Below are positions 10,423 through 20,300 of a stretch of DNA of 64,000 bases, piece by piece; the first letter of the stretch is position 1, and each line of letters begins with the position of its first letter. Below the pieces are notes generated by a model. That model had not been told where the DNA came from and did not search any database. It saw nothing but the letters and a program-made list of their open reading frames with translations. Source of the stretch: Nocardia cyriacigeorgica (GTDB lineage: Bacteria > Actinomycetota > Actinomycetes > Mycobacteriales > Mycobacteriaceae); assembly GCF_029868385.1 (NCBI RefSeq), contig NZ_JARWNX010000047.1:1-64000 (forward strand), given 5' to 3'. Made by a program: the position numbers and the translations under genes.

Positions 10423-10496
10423 CGCGGGGTGGAGCAGCTCGGTAGCTCGCTGGGCTCATAACCCAGAGGTCGCAGGTTCAAATCCTGTCCCCGCTA
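10423..10496 (+). tRNA. Initiator tRNA-fMet (CAT), copy 1
   Basis: A 74-nt cloverleaf with acceptor CGCGGGG/CCCCGCT, D-arm GAGCAGCTCGGTAGCTC, anticodon stem CTGGG-CTCATAA-CCCAG and T-arm GCAGG-TTCAAAT-CCTGT. The unpaired C1-U72 and three consecutive G-C pairs at the base of the anticodon stem are initiator features. It appears to match the mycobacterial initiator tRNA. CCA is not encoded. Confidence 0.97.
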
Positions 10497-10500
10497 CTAC

Positions 10501-10539
10501 AGGCCCGGCCTGAAGGTATACAACCTTCAGGCCGGGCCT
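10501..10539 (+). terminator. Intrinsic terminator of tRNA-fMet copy 1
   Basis: A 17-bp perfect stem (10501-10517 with 10523-10539) with a five-base loop, followed by TTTCC, directly after the tRNA. Confidence 0.88.
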
Positions 10540-10781
10540 TTCCGTTTCCGGTGCCGGATCGGCCCTCATCCGCTGGCGCAGCGCCCCAGCATCCCAGTCG
10601 AGCGGAAACCGGCAAGTATCCAGCAGATCGACCATATGACGAATAGCCGCTCATCGAGATATAAAGGCGGCACAATTGCGCCGAGCCCCGCCCATCACCG
10701 AATAATGACCGAACCGCGCCGTCATGCACCCGGCCGCGTGATATCCACCGTTGCGGCCCGCCCTGATGGCAGTATCGGCTC

Positions 10782-12161
10782 ATGTCCGCCTCGCCGCATC
10801 CATCCGCCCGATCCGATGACGGACGCTCCTTCCTCGTCCCCGACGCCGCCGACAGCGCCTACATCCCCGGTTCGCTCGTGGTCATCGACGCCGACGGGCA
10901 CCGGCAACTCGGACTCGTCGAACAACGATCGGAAACCACACCCGTCCAACTGCGTGGCCGACTGATCGGTGAACTCACCGCCGAGGGCATCGACACCCGC
11001 ACCAGCCACGCCTTCGGATACGGCGGCCTGGAAACGGTCGACACGGGCACGGTCCAAGCCCTGCACGAGACCACCGGCGCCGTCCTCGACATCGGCGTCG
11101 CCCTCGCCGCCCCCGGCGGACCCGCACGACTGCTACCGAAACGATTCAACCGCCACACCTTCTGGTGCGGGCAGAGCGGCTCCGGCAAGACCTATGCACT
11201 CGGCGTCGTCCTCGAACAACTCATCGCCCACACCGCCCTTCCCGTGGTGATCTTCGACCCGAACTCCGACTTCATCCGCCTCGGCGAAGTCGCCCCCGAG
11301 GCCACCGGCCCCACCGCGGCCGCGCTCCGGGAACGCGACATCCGCGTGCTGCGCCCCAACGCCGACACACCCCAGTCACTGCTACGGGCACGATTCACGA
11401 CGATGCCGCTGGCCTCCAAGGCGGCCATCCTCCAGATCGACCCCATCGCCGACCGCGAAGAATTCAACGAACTGCTCCACATCGGCCCCCTGCTGGCGAC
11501 CACCGATCTCGGCCAGCTGCTGCCGACCCTGCTCGAATCGGGCACCGGCGTACGACGCAGCCTCGCCCAGCGCGTGGAGAATCTCGGCCTGCTCGACTGG
11601 GAGGTCTGGGCGCTGGACAACGCCGCGGTCACCGAGATCGTCGCCGAACGGCCCGACGCCACCGTGCTCGACCTCGGCGGCTTCTCCACCCCCGAACAAC
11701 AGCTGGTGGTCGCGCTGTCGCTGCTCGACGAACTATGGGAGCGCCGCGAGGAACGCAAGCCGGTACTGCTGGTCATCGATGAAGCCCACAACCTGGCCTC
11801 ACCGCGCCTGGACTCCGCGCTCGCCATCGCCGTGCGCGAGCGACTCATCCAGATCGCCGCGGAAGGCCGCAAGTTCGGCCTCTGGCTCCTGCTGTCCACC
11901 CAGCGCCCGTCCAAAGTGCATCCCGGCATCACCTCCCAATGCGACAACCTGGCACTGATGAAGATGACCTCACCGGTCGACCTCACCGAACTGGGCACCT
12001 ACTTCGGCTACGCCCCCAGCGCACTGCTCGCCCGCTCACCATGGTTCCGCCAGGGCGAGGCCCTGTTCGCCGGTGGATTCGTCCCCGCACCCACCCTGGT
12101 GAAGGTCAACACCAGGATCACCCCCGAAGGCGGTATCGACGTCCCCGTCCCACTGCGCTGA
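10782..12161 (+). CDS. HerA-like AAA ATPase (DUF87 family)
   Basis: The 459-residue protein is a HerA/FtsK-superfamily ATPase. The N-terminal ~100 residues form a HAS-barrel-like domain (PGSLVVIDADGHRQLGLVEQ). The ATPase core has Walker A GQSGSGKT near residue 130, a DPNSDF motif after strand 2, Walker B VLLVIDEAHN near residue 330, and a sensor-type segment LLLSTQRPSKVHPG typical of DUF87 proteins. No NurA, nuclease or defence partner is adjacent. Its nearest neighbours are two identical initiator tRNAs. The specific role is unknown; DNA translocation is the family expectation. Confidence 0.85.
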   Translation: MSASPHPSARSDDGRSFLVPDAADSAYIPGSLVVIDADGHRQLGLVEQRSETTPVQLRGRLIGELTAEGIDTRTSHAFGYGGLETVDTGTVQALHETTGAVLDIGVALAAPGGPARLLPKRFNRHTFWCGQSGSGKTYALGVVLEQLIAHTALPVVIFDPNSDFIRLGEVAPEATGPTAAALRERDIRVLRPNADTPQSLLRARFTTMPLASKAAILQIDPIADREEFNELLHIGPLLATTDLGQLLPTLLESGTGVRRSLAQRVENLGLLDWEVWALDNAAVTEIVAERPDATVLDLGGFSTPEQQLVVALSLLDELWERREERKPVLLVIDEAHNLASPRLDSALAIAVRERLIQIAAEGRKFGLWLLLSTQRPSKVHPGITSQCDNLALMKMTSPVDLTELGTYFGYAPSALLARSPWFRQGEALFAGGFVPAPTLVKVNTRITPEGGIDVPVPLR

Positions 12162-12233
12162 CCACCCGATATGCCCCCGCACCGCAGCCGATTACGTTCT
12201 CACGCCACAGGTGTGTAAGCTGATGATTACCGA

Positions 12234-12307
12234 CGCGGGGTGGAGCAGCTCGGTAGCTCGCTGGGCTCATAACCCAGAGGTCGCAGGTTCAAATCCTGTC
12301 CCCGCTA
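12234..12307 (+). tRNA. Initiator tRNA-fMet (CAT), copy 2
   Basis: Identical over all 74 bases to the copy at 10423. The upstream sequence is also similar (GTGTGTAAGCTGATGATTACC against GTGTGTAATGTTGTGTTCACC), suggesting a duplicated promoter. It lies immediately downstream of the HerA-like gene. Confidence 0.97.
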
Positions 12308-12313
12308 CTAGGG

Positions 12314-12344
12314 AAAGGCCCGGAACGCACAGTTCCGGGCCTTT
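12314..12344 (+). terminator. Intrinsic terminator of tRNA-fMet copy 2
   Basis: A perfect 13-bp stem (12314-12326 with 12332-12344) and a five-base loop, ending in TTTCTT. Its sequence differs from the terminator of copy 1, so the duplication did not include it or it has diverged. Confidence 0.87.
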
Positions 12345-12390
12345 CTTGTGTCCTGCGGCAGCGCACCCGACTCGCCGCACGCGGTAGCGA

Positions 12391-13125
12391 TCAGCGGGTT
12401 CGGAGCACAGCGATGATCGGGTTGAGTGGTTCGCAGGTCATGCCGTGTTCTTCGGCTTCGCGGGTCAGGTCGTCGATGCCTACGGTGCGCCAGATGTGGT
12501 CGGCGGTGAACTCGCGGACGACGGTCTCACCTTCCCGGACCACGTAGCGCATCGTCCAATGCTGGGATTCCGCGTCGGCGGGTTCGCCGCTGATGTGGAC
12601 CTCGTTGTCGCGCTGCCCGATTCGCTGGTTGGCGATCATCATCTCCGGGACGGGTTGCGGGCGATCCAGTGGCATGTACTCGACGACGATGGGAGCTTGC
12701 GGGGTGAGTCGGTCGCGCAGGCGAGCCCAGAGCTGTTGGCGCGCCGGTCGATCGAGATATCCGATCACACCGAAGAGTACGGCCGCGCCGAGGGTCTCGG
12801 GCAGGGCGACCTTCTCGGCGATTTCGGGATGGACGGTGACACGGGCGGCGTGGTCGGGGTGGGCGAGCAGGCGGGAGACGAGTGCCGCGCGCATGGCCGC
12901 AGACGGTTCGACCGCGTGGATGGGTACCTCGGGTACGGTCTCGGCGATCGTCATGGTGGATAGACCGCTACCCGCGCCGATGTCGATGATCGGCGCGGTG
13001 ATCGGCCCCGAGCCGGTGAGCGCCTCGACGAGAACGGCACGCTTTAATTCCCAGTGCGGCGCCGCCATCACATCGTAGAACTCGGCCGACAGCGCATAGG
13101 GATCATTGTTGGTAATGGTTGTCAT
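12391..13125 (-). CDS. Class I SAM-dependent methyltransferase
   Basis: The 244-residue protein has the N-terminal DPYALSAEFYDVM pattern common in small-molecule methyltransferases, SAM motif I as IIDIGAGSGLST near residue 46, and a post-motif acidic residue in AVEPSAAM. The C-terminal part is a mixed sheet with an HWTMRYVVREGE segment. The acceptor is not predictable. It diverges from the secreted lipase-like gene with only ~18 bases between the starts. A Zur-like 15-bp repeat (13110-13124) overlaps its start codon, so it may be co-regulated with the metallophore locus and could tailor the product; this is inference. Confidence 0.82.
   Translation of the reverse strand: MTTITNNDPYALSAEFYDVMAAPHWELKRAVLVEALTGSGPITAPIIDIGAGSGLSTMTIAETVPEVPIHAVEPSAAMRAALVSRLLAHPDHAARVTVHPEIAEKVALPETLGAAVLFGVIGYLDRPARQQLWARLRDRLTPQAPIVVEYMPLDRPQPVPEMMIANQRIGQRDNEVHISGEPADAESQHWTMRYVVREGETVVREFTADHIWRTVGIDDLTREAEEHGMTCEPLNPIIAVLRTR
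13110..13124. promoter_or_regulatory. Weak candidate Zur box at the methyltransferase start
   Basis: On the minus strand the sequence reads TGACAACCATTACCA. It differs from the box at 14209 (TGACAATCATTATCA) at two of 15 positions and keeps a degenerate 7-1-7 dyad. It overlaps the ATG of the methyltransferase and lies just upstream of the divergent lipase. The overlap with codons means it could be coincidental. Confidence 0.35.
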
Positions 13126-13143
13126 TTCAGTAGACTAGCCGCT

Positions 13144-14151
13144 GTGTTCGGCGAGTGTTCGAAAGTCTCCGCGGCTGTGCGGCGATACCGGTGGTCGGTT
13201 GTGTTGCTGACGGCCGGGCTGTGGCTGCTGGTGGCACCTCCAGCGGTCGGCTCCGCCGAAAGTGACGCTTCAGGGCTGGAACTGGCGATATCCGAACCGA
13301 TGCTGACGCGGGCTCTGTCGTGCCCGAATGAACTGGTCCACATCGACCGTCCGGTCGTCCTCCTCATTCCGGGTACCGGCCTGACCGGAGCGGAATCCTT
13401 CGCGCACGGGCTCGGACCGCGGTTGGTGGCCGCGGGCTTCGATTGGTGCACGGTCGAATTCCCGGACCTCGGTCTGGGAGATGTGCACACCAATGTCGAA
13501 TTCGTGGTGTCGGCGGTGCGGGCACTGGTCGAACGGGCCGGACGCCAGGTATCGCTGGTCGGACACAGCCAGGGCGCGGTGCACGCACGTGCCGCGGTGC
13601 GCTGGTGGCCGGACCTGCGTGATCGAGTGTCCGCGGTGGTCACGGTCGCGGGGGCGAATCAGGGGCTGGCGCTGGCCTCGGCGCGGTGTGCGCTCGCTCC
13701 GTGCTATCCCGTTGCGTGGCAGCTGGATTCGAATTCCCGATTCATGGCGGCACTGAACGACGGACCGGTTCCGCCGGGGCCCACCTATACCGCGATCGGC
13801 AGCATCGATGATCTGGTCATCAATCCCGGTCGCCTGCCGGGGGAGGCGGCACCGTACTTTCTCCGCGGCCTCGGGCGGGCGAACATCCTCGTGCAAGAGG
13901 TGTGCCCGGGACGGGCGGTCGGGCATATGACCGCACTGTTCGATCCGGTCGTCGCCGCGATCGTGGTCGATGCGCTGTCGCACTCGGATGGTTTCCGTGG
14001 GCTTCCCGCCGGCGGGTGTGCGTCGGTGGGTGAGCCGGACCTGCTCCGGGCAGCCGCGAGGTTGGCCGATTCGATGGTCCGCCAGAGCAACCCGTTCGAT
14101 CCTCGATTGGTCTCCGCCGAGCCGCCCTCCCCGGACTACGTCCGCGACTGA
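13144..14151 (+). CDS. Secreted alpha/beta hydrolase, lipase-like
   Basis: The product has a signal peptide centred on VVLLTAGLWLLVAPPAVGSA and an alpha/beta-hydrolase fold resembling Candida antarctica lipase B-type actinobacterial lipases: VVLLIPGTGLTGAESF (oxyanion region), nucleophile elbow GHSQGA with the catalytic Ser, and His in GRAVGHMTALF. Cysteine pairs (ALSC, FDWC, ARCALAPC) fit an exported enzyme. The start is uncertain: GTG 13144 is used; GTG 13177 (RRYRWSVVLL) gives a more typical signal peptide. A candidate Zur box lies upstream. A role in releasing or processing a lipid-tailed metallophore is possible but unproven. Confidence 0.78.
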   Translation: MFGECSKVSAAVRRYRWSVVLLTAGLWLLVAPPAVGSAESDASGLELAISEPMLTRALSCPNELVHIDRPVVLLIPGTGLTGAESFAHGLGPRLVAAGFDWCTVEFPDLGLGDVHTNVEFVVSAVRALVERAGRQVSLVGHSQGAVHARAAVRWWPDLRDRVSAVVTVAGANQGLALASARCALAPCYPVAWQLDSNSRFMAALNDGPVPPGPTYTAIGSIDDLVINPGRLPGEAAPYFLRGLGRANILVQEVCPGRAVGHMTALFDPVVAAIVVDALSHSDGFRGLPAGGCASVGEPDLLRAAARLADSMVRQSNPFDPRLVSAEPPSPDYVRD

Positions 14152-14208
14152 CGGTCGCGTCGGCGCGCCTCATCGGCATTGCCCGTGCTGGGGAGGCTGG
14201 ATTGCAAA

Positions 14209-14223
14209 TGACAATCATTATCA
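14209..14223. promoter_or_regulatory. Candidate Zur operator and promoter of the biosynthetic operon
   Basis: TGACAATCATTATCA is a near-perfect 7-1-7 inverted repeat, extending to ATGACAATCATTATCAT. It resembles actinobacterial Zur boxes (TGAAAATGATTTTCA type) and not the TTAGGTTAGG-type IdeR iron box. It sits between a plausible -35 (TTGCAA, 14202-14207) and -10 (TAAGCT, 14226-14231), 18 bases apart, so a bound repressor would block the promoter. The first gene starts at 14359. Confidence 0.7.
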
Positions 14224-14358
14224 TCTAAGCTCGCTCCAGCTCTGCCCGATCGCTCGGGGCCGAGTGCCCGTCCGTGCGGTGGGTGCCGGTGTTCGCGTGG
14301 TGATCAAGGCGGGTGGTCGCTGGTCGCGGTAGGGCCGGTGACAGGCGGAGGTGTGGAG

Positions 14359-17300
14359 ATGAACGACCTGATGACGGATGAGCCCTGCCCTGGAACGACC
14401 GGCACGCTGCGTGAACGGACGATGTCGGGTGTCGTCGACCACTGGGTGTCCGAACGGCCGGAGGCGATCGCGCTGCGCGAGGTCGGGCCACATGGTGCGA
14501 TCGAGCGAACCTACGGCGAACTGGCCGAGCAGATACACGGCCTCGCCGCCGTCTTCGGCGAATTCGACGCGGGTCAACGCGTTCCGATGGTGTTGCCCGG
14601 TGGCGTGGACTACCTCGCCGGATTTCTCGCCGCGGTGCGGGCGGGCCTGATCCCGGTGCCGATCTCCCTGCCGAGCGTGCGGTCGGCCGAACGTGATCTG
14701 ACCAGGGTGGAAACCATCCTGGCCGATTGCGCGCCCGGCCTCGTCTACACCAGTCCTGATCTGGTGGACGTGGTGACGGCGAATCCGGTGCTGGCCGGGC
14801 TCCCGGTGGTCGGCGCGGACGACCGAGGCCATGGCGCCGCCGAGCGTGCGGCCGGAGCGGAAACGGTTGCCTTCCTCCAGTATTCATCGGGGTCGACGGG
14901 GCAGCCGAAGGGCGTGATGAACACCCACGCGTCCATCATGCGGCAGATCGACATCATCATCGCCGTATGGAACCGGTCCGAAGACATCCGCACCGTCAGC
15001 TGGTTGCCGCTCTACCACGACATGGGCATGTTCTGGGGCGCGCTCGGACCGCTGCTCACCGGTGGTACGGCGACGCTGATCGCGCCGCACGATTTCGTCC
15101 GTAGCCCACGGTTGTGGCTGGAATCGGTTTCGCGCTATCGCGGAAACTGGATCGCGGGACCGGATTTCGGCTACCGCCGCTGCGTCGAGGCCTTCGATGA
15201 CGCCGCGGTCGCGGCATTGGATCTGTCCGGCCTGCATCTGGCGACGAATGGCGCGGAACCGGTGCGCGCCGACACCTTGGACGGATTCACCACCCGGTTC
15301 CGTCCCGCGGGACTGCGGGACGCGGTGATGGTGCCGCAGTACGGGCTGGCCGAGGCCGGACTCTGCGTGAGCGGGGCAACCCGGGTTCGGTCGTATGTGC
15401 AGACGAGTTTCGAGGTCGCCGAACTCGAGCAGGGTCATGCGATCGAGGCCGCGGCGGATCGTGCCTCCGACGCGCGCGTCCGGACGATGGTCGGCTGCGG
15501 TGACGACACCGTCGGCTGGGAGGTGCGCATCGTCGACGCCGAGACCCGGACCGCCCTGCCCGAGGGGCGTATCGGCGAGATCTGGGTTCGTGGAGCCGGA
15601 CTACCGGCCGGTTACTGGCGCCGCCCGGAGCAGACCGCGCAGACCTTCGGCGCATATCTCGACGACGGCACCGGCCCCTTCCTGCGCACCGGCGACGCCG
15701 GGTTCCGGTATCGCGGTGAGCTGTACATCAGCGGCCGGATCCGCGATCTGATCATCGTGGCCGGGACCAATCACTTCCCGAACGATATCGAGGCGACCGT
15801 CGAGAACAGCGGTTGCGGAGTCGGGCCGGGTGGCGCGTGTGCGGTGCAGCCGACGGCCGACGCGGGGCAGTGGTGGCTGGTGATCGAAACCAGTGGTGCA
15901 CCAGAAGATCTCGACGATTTCGCCCGCATCCTCCGGCGGCGGATCCTGGCCGGACACGACACCGCGCCGGACCGGATCGTCTGGGTGGCCGAACGGAGTC
16001 TGTCGACGACCACCTCGGGCAAGATCCGCCGCGCCGAGACCCTGCGCCGACTCGAAGCGGGCGAACTCGACATCGTGCACGAGGCGCCGGTGTCGATACC
16101 GCAGTCGCACACGGGCCCCACCCCACTCGCCGAGCAACTCGCATGGATGCTGGGGCGTCGGCCCGAGGAACTCGGCCCGGAGACCGATCTGGTCGCGCTC
16201 GGCCTCACCTCGATGATGACGGCGCGGATCGTCGAGTGGGCGGCAGCGCGGGCTCGGCGGCTCGACTTCGCCGAGCTCTATCGCGAGCCCACCCTCGCGC
16301 AATGGCAGCGGCAGTATGACGACGCACCCACCTACTCCGGGCCGACCGACCCGACCGTTGCCACCCGCGAGCCCACGACCACGGCGTTGCAGCACGCGTA
16401 TTGGGTGGGTCGCGCGCCCGAACAGCCGCTCGGCGGGGTGGGCTGCCAAACCTATTTCGAACTGACCGGCGCTGCCATCGAACCGTCCGTACTCGCTTCC
16501 GCGATCGATGAGCTGGTGCGATGTCATCCGATGCTGCGGGCCCGATTCCCGGCACCGGATCGGTGCCACATCGAGGAGACCGCGCCGCCCTATCGGCTGC
16601 CGGTCCATGATCTGACCGCCGCCGCGTCCGGCACGGTCCTCACCCATCTGGCGCAGGTACGTGAACGACTGCGCGGACACCGTTTCGCTGTCGAATCCGG
16701 TGAATGCTGGGCCATCGAGCTGACGCGCACCGGCGACCACGCGGTGGTTCATATCGCGATCGATCTGATCATCGCCGACGTGACGGGTATCGGGATCCTG
16801 CTCGAGGATCTGGCCGAGCTTTGTCGCGGTGGGTCCGTGTCGCCGAGCCCGATGCCCGTTCCGCAGGTGCCGCCCATCGCTGGTTCGGAACCGACGACGC
16901 CACGCGCCCTCCCCGAGGGGCCGCGGCTACCGCGCATCGATGAGTCCGGGCTGGTGTTCGGACGGCACAGTTTCTCCCTGGACGCCCCGGCTACTGCTGC
17001 CCTGGATGCCGCCTGCCGTGCGGCGGGCATCACCAGAGCCGCCGCGCTGCTCACCTGTTTCGAGCTGGTATTGCGCCGCTGGTCGGGTGACGACGATTTC
17101 CTGGTGACGGTGACGACATTCGGTCGCACCCCCGAATCGGCGCGCACGGTGGGCGATTTCACCGAGACCCGGCTCCAGATCGTCAGCGGAACCGTAGCAC
17201 CCGATTTCGCCGCCGAAGCCGCCCGGACCCAGCAGGGCCTGCGCAGTGCACTGCACGCCCCACCGGCCGGAACAGTGCTCGGTGACGCGGTCCGCGCGGG

Positions 17301-20300
17301 CACCGGACATTCGGGTCTGTCCCCGGTGGTGTTCACCTACGCCGCCGACGTTCCGCTGCTGAGCATGGAGACCGCCGAAACGCTCGGCACTGTCACCGAA
17401 GTCCGGTCGATGACGCCTCAGGTGCTCATCGATCATCAGGCCTGCACTCTCGGCGAGCATCTCGTGCTGTCCTGGGACTGCCGCGAGAGCTGTTTCCCCG
17501 ACGGTGTGCTGACGGAGATGTTCGACACCTATCGCGCACTGGTGGTAGGTCTCGCGGAGCGGGACTGGTCCGCCGACGCCACGGTGCGGCTTCCCGATTC
17601 GGCGCTCGCGGCCCGCGCCCGGCGCAACGACACCTCGGCTGTCGTTGCGGACGGTGTGCTGACCGACCGCTTTCTCCAGCGCGCCACCGAGGAACCGCAC
17701 CGCATCGCACTGTGCTGGCAGACAGGCGAATTCGATGAGCTGACGCTCGATCCCCGACTGCTCGACGCGGGTGCGCTGACCTACGGGCAACTCGACGACC
17801 ACGCTCGCCGGGTCGCCGCCGCACTCGCTGCCGAGCATGAGCCAGGAGCCCTGATCGGCATCCAGTTGCCGAAGGGGCCGATGCAGATCGTCGCCGTGCT
17901 CGGCACCCTGCTGGCGGGCTGTGTGTATCTGCCGATCGCGATGGATCAGCCCGCGCAGCGATTCCAGCGGATCTGCGCCGGTTCGGGGCTGGCGGGCGTC
18001 ATCCGGTACGGGCGCAACCAGCCGCCCGTACCACCGGCGAACGCCGTCGTGCACGATATCGCGGCGATGCTCGACAGCGCGCCGGGCCAACCGCGCCCCG
18101 TCGATCCGTCCGGCCCGGCCTACATCATCTACACCTCGGGATCGACCGGAGAACCCAAAGGTGTGGTCGTATCCCATACGGCCGCACTGAATACGGTGGT
18201 CGACATCAACCGGCGCAATGAGATCGGCGCCGATGACGCGGTGCTCGCGGTATCGGGGCTCGACTTCGATCTCAGCGTCTACGACATCTTCGGTCCGCTC
18301 GCTTGCGGTGCGCGGATCGTCACCCTGTCCGACGAGGCGCGCCGCGACGCCTTCCACTGGCGCCGACTCATCCGCGACCTCGGGGTGACCGTCTGGAATT
18401 CGGCGCCGGGACTGATGGAGATGCTGCTCATCGCGGCGGGGGAAACGCCGGGTGCGCTCGACGTGCTGCGCCGGGTGTTCCTGTCCGGCGACTGGATTCC
18501 GCTCGATCTGCCGCCCCGGCTGCGGGTCGTGGCGCCGCAGGCCACGCTCGTGGCGATGGGTGGCGCGACGGAGGCCGCGATCTGGTCCAACGAATACATC
18601 GTCGACGAGGTGGATCCCGGCTGGGCATCGATTCCCTACGGGTACCCGCTGGCGAATCAGCGGTTCCGCGTGGTCGACCCCGACGGCGCTGATCAACCGA
18701 CCCATGTCCCCGGTGAACTGTGGATCGGTGGGACGGGCGTCGCGCTCGGATATCACCATGCGCCCGAGCGCACCGCTGAACGATTCGTTCGCGATGCCGA
18801 CGGTGTGCGCTGGTATCGCACCGGTGATCTCGGCTGCTACTGGGCCGATGGCACCCTGCAATTCCTCGGCCGTATCGACGCGCAGGTCAAGATTCGCGGA
18901 TATCGGGTGGAATGCGGCGAGATCGAACACGTCCTGCGTTCGCATCCCGCCGTGGACAACGCCGTGGTGGTGCCGATCAGGAACCGTAGCGCCCTCGGTG
19001 CGGTGGTGGTCGGCCCGGCGGACGCGGACGTCACCGAGGAGCAGTTGCGCGGCCATGCCGCCCAACAGCTGCCCGGCTATATGACACCGGCGGTGGTGGT
19101 GCGGACCACAGATCTGGTGTTGACGAACAACGGCAAGGTCGATCGCCGATGGGCCGAACGTCTGCTGTCGGAGCAGACCACCGCCACCGCGACGACCGGG
19201 CCGGATACGACCGTCGAGCGGCTCGTGGCCGAAGTCTGGGCGCAGGTGCTCGACACCGCCGATATCGATGCCGAGACGAACTTCTTCGCGCTCGGCGGCG
19301 ACAGTCTGCGCGCCACCGTGGTGTGTGCCCGGCTGACCGGGCGCGGTGTGCTGGGCGCGGAGGTGGAGACACTGCTCGGCCGTCCGACGCTGCGGGAGTT
19401 CAGCGCCGCGTGCACGATGGGCGCGATCCCGTCGCCGGGCGCGATCGAGACCGGTGACCCCGTGCCTCCGCAGACGCCGTTCCCGCTGACCCGGCTGCAA
19501 CAGGCGTATGTCCTCGGTGCACAGGGATTGCGCGGGTCGGCGCGCGCCTCGACCGTCTTCACCATCGTTGTCGGCGCGGCCGACGGCAGCCCGATCGATC
19601 TCGAGCGCTTCGCGGGAGCGGTGAACGGTTGCGTCGCCGAATTCGACATCCTGCGTTGTCATCTGGACACCGATGTGACCCAATGCGTCGATCCGTGGGT
19701 TCAGCCGGTGACCGTCGATGTGGTCGACGGTATCGGCGACGACCCGGACGCACTGCTGCACGCCATGGCCGAGCTGCCGGTGGAACTCGGTGCCGTTCCG
19801 GTGATCCGGTGTCTCGCGCCGTCGGGCCGAACCTCGTCGGTCGGCCTGGTGATCAACTATCTGGCCCTCGACGCGCGCAGCCTCGTCACGGTCGTCACCG
19901 AGATCATGGATCGGTACGCGGGCACCAACGGCTCCCGCAAGATCGATCCGACCATCGAGGTCTTTCGCGACTACACCGCGCTCGGGAGCGCCGCTGTGGG
20001 CGACCGGACCGGGACCGAGGTGTTCCCGCCGCCGAACCTGCCCTCGCACCTCGAATCGGTGGGGGAGACCGTGCGCTTCGCGCGGCGTACGTTCCGGCTG
20101 GACCCGGCGCGGTACCGATCGTTGCGTCGGATAGCGGCCGAGCGTCGGGTGACGCCCAACGCCCTACTCTTCGAGGCCTTCACCGCCGCACTGCACAGCA
20201 TCGGTGCGGGCGATCACTTCGGTATCACGGTGCCGCGCACCCACCGACCGGCGACGGTGAGCGACGAGATCGAGGTGCTCGGTAACTTCACCCGTCTATC

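Noticed and set aside
10782..12161. HerA-like ATPase as part of a phage-defence system (HerA-SIR2, HerA-DUF or HerA-NurA)
   Set aside because: No SIR2, nuclease or other effector gene is adjacent; neighbours are tRNAs and housekeeping genes.
14209..14223. IdeR/DtxR iron box before the synthetase operon
   Set aside because: The sequence lacks the TTAGGTTAGSCTAACCTAA-type pattern and fits the Zur/Fur-family 7-1-7 dyad.
14338..14358. Upstream GTG 14338 as the start of the first synthetase
   Set aside because: ATG 14359 has a good GCGGAGG site seven bases upstream, while GTG 14338 has none.
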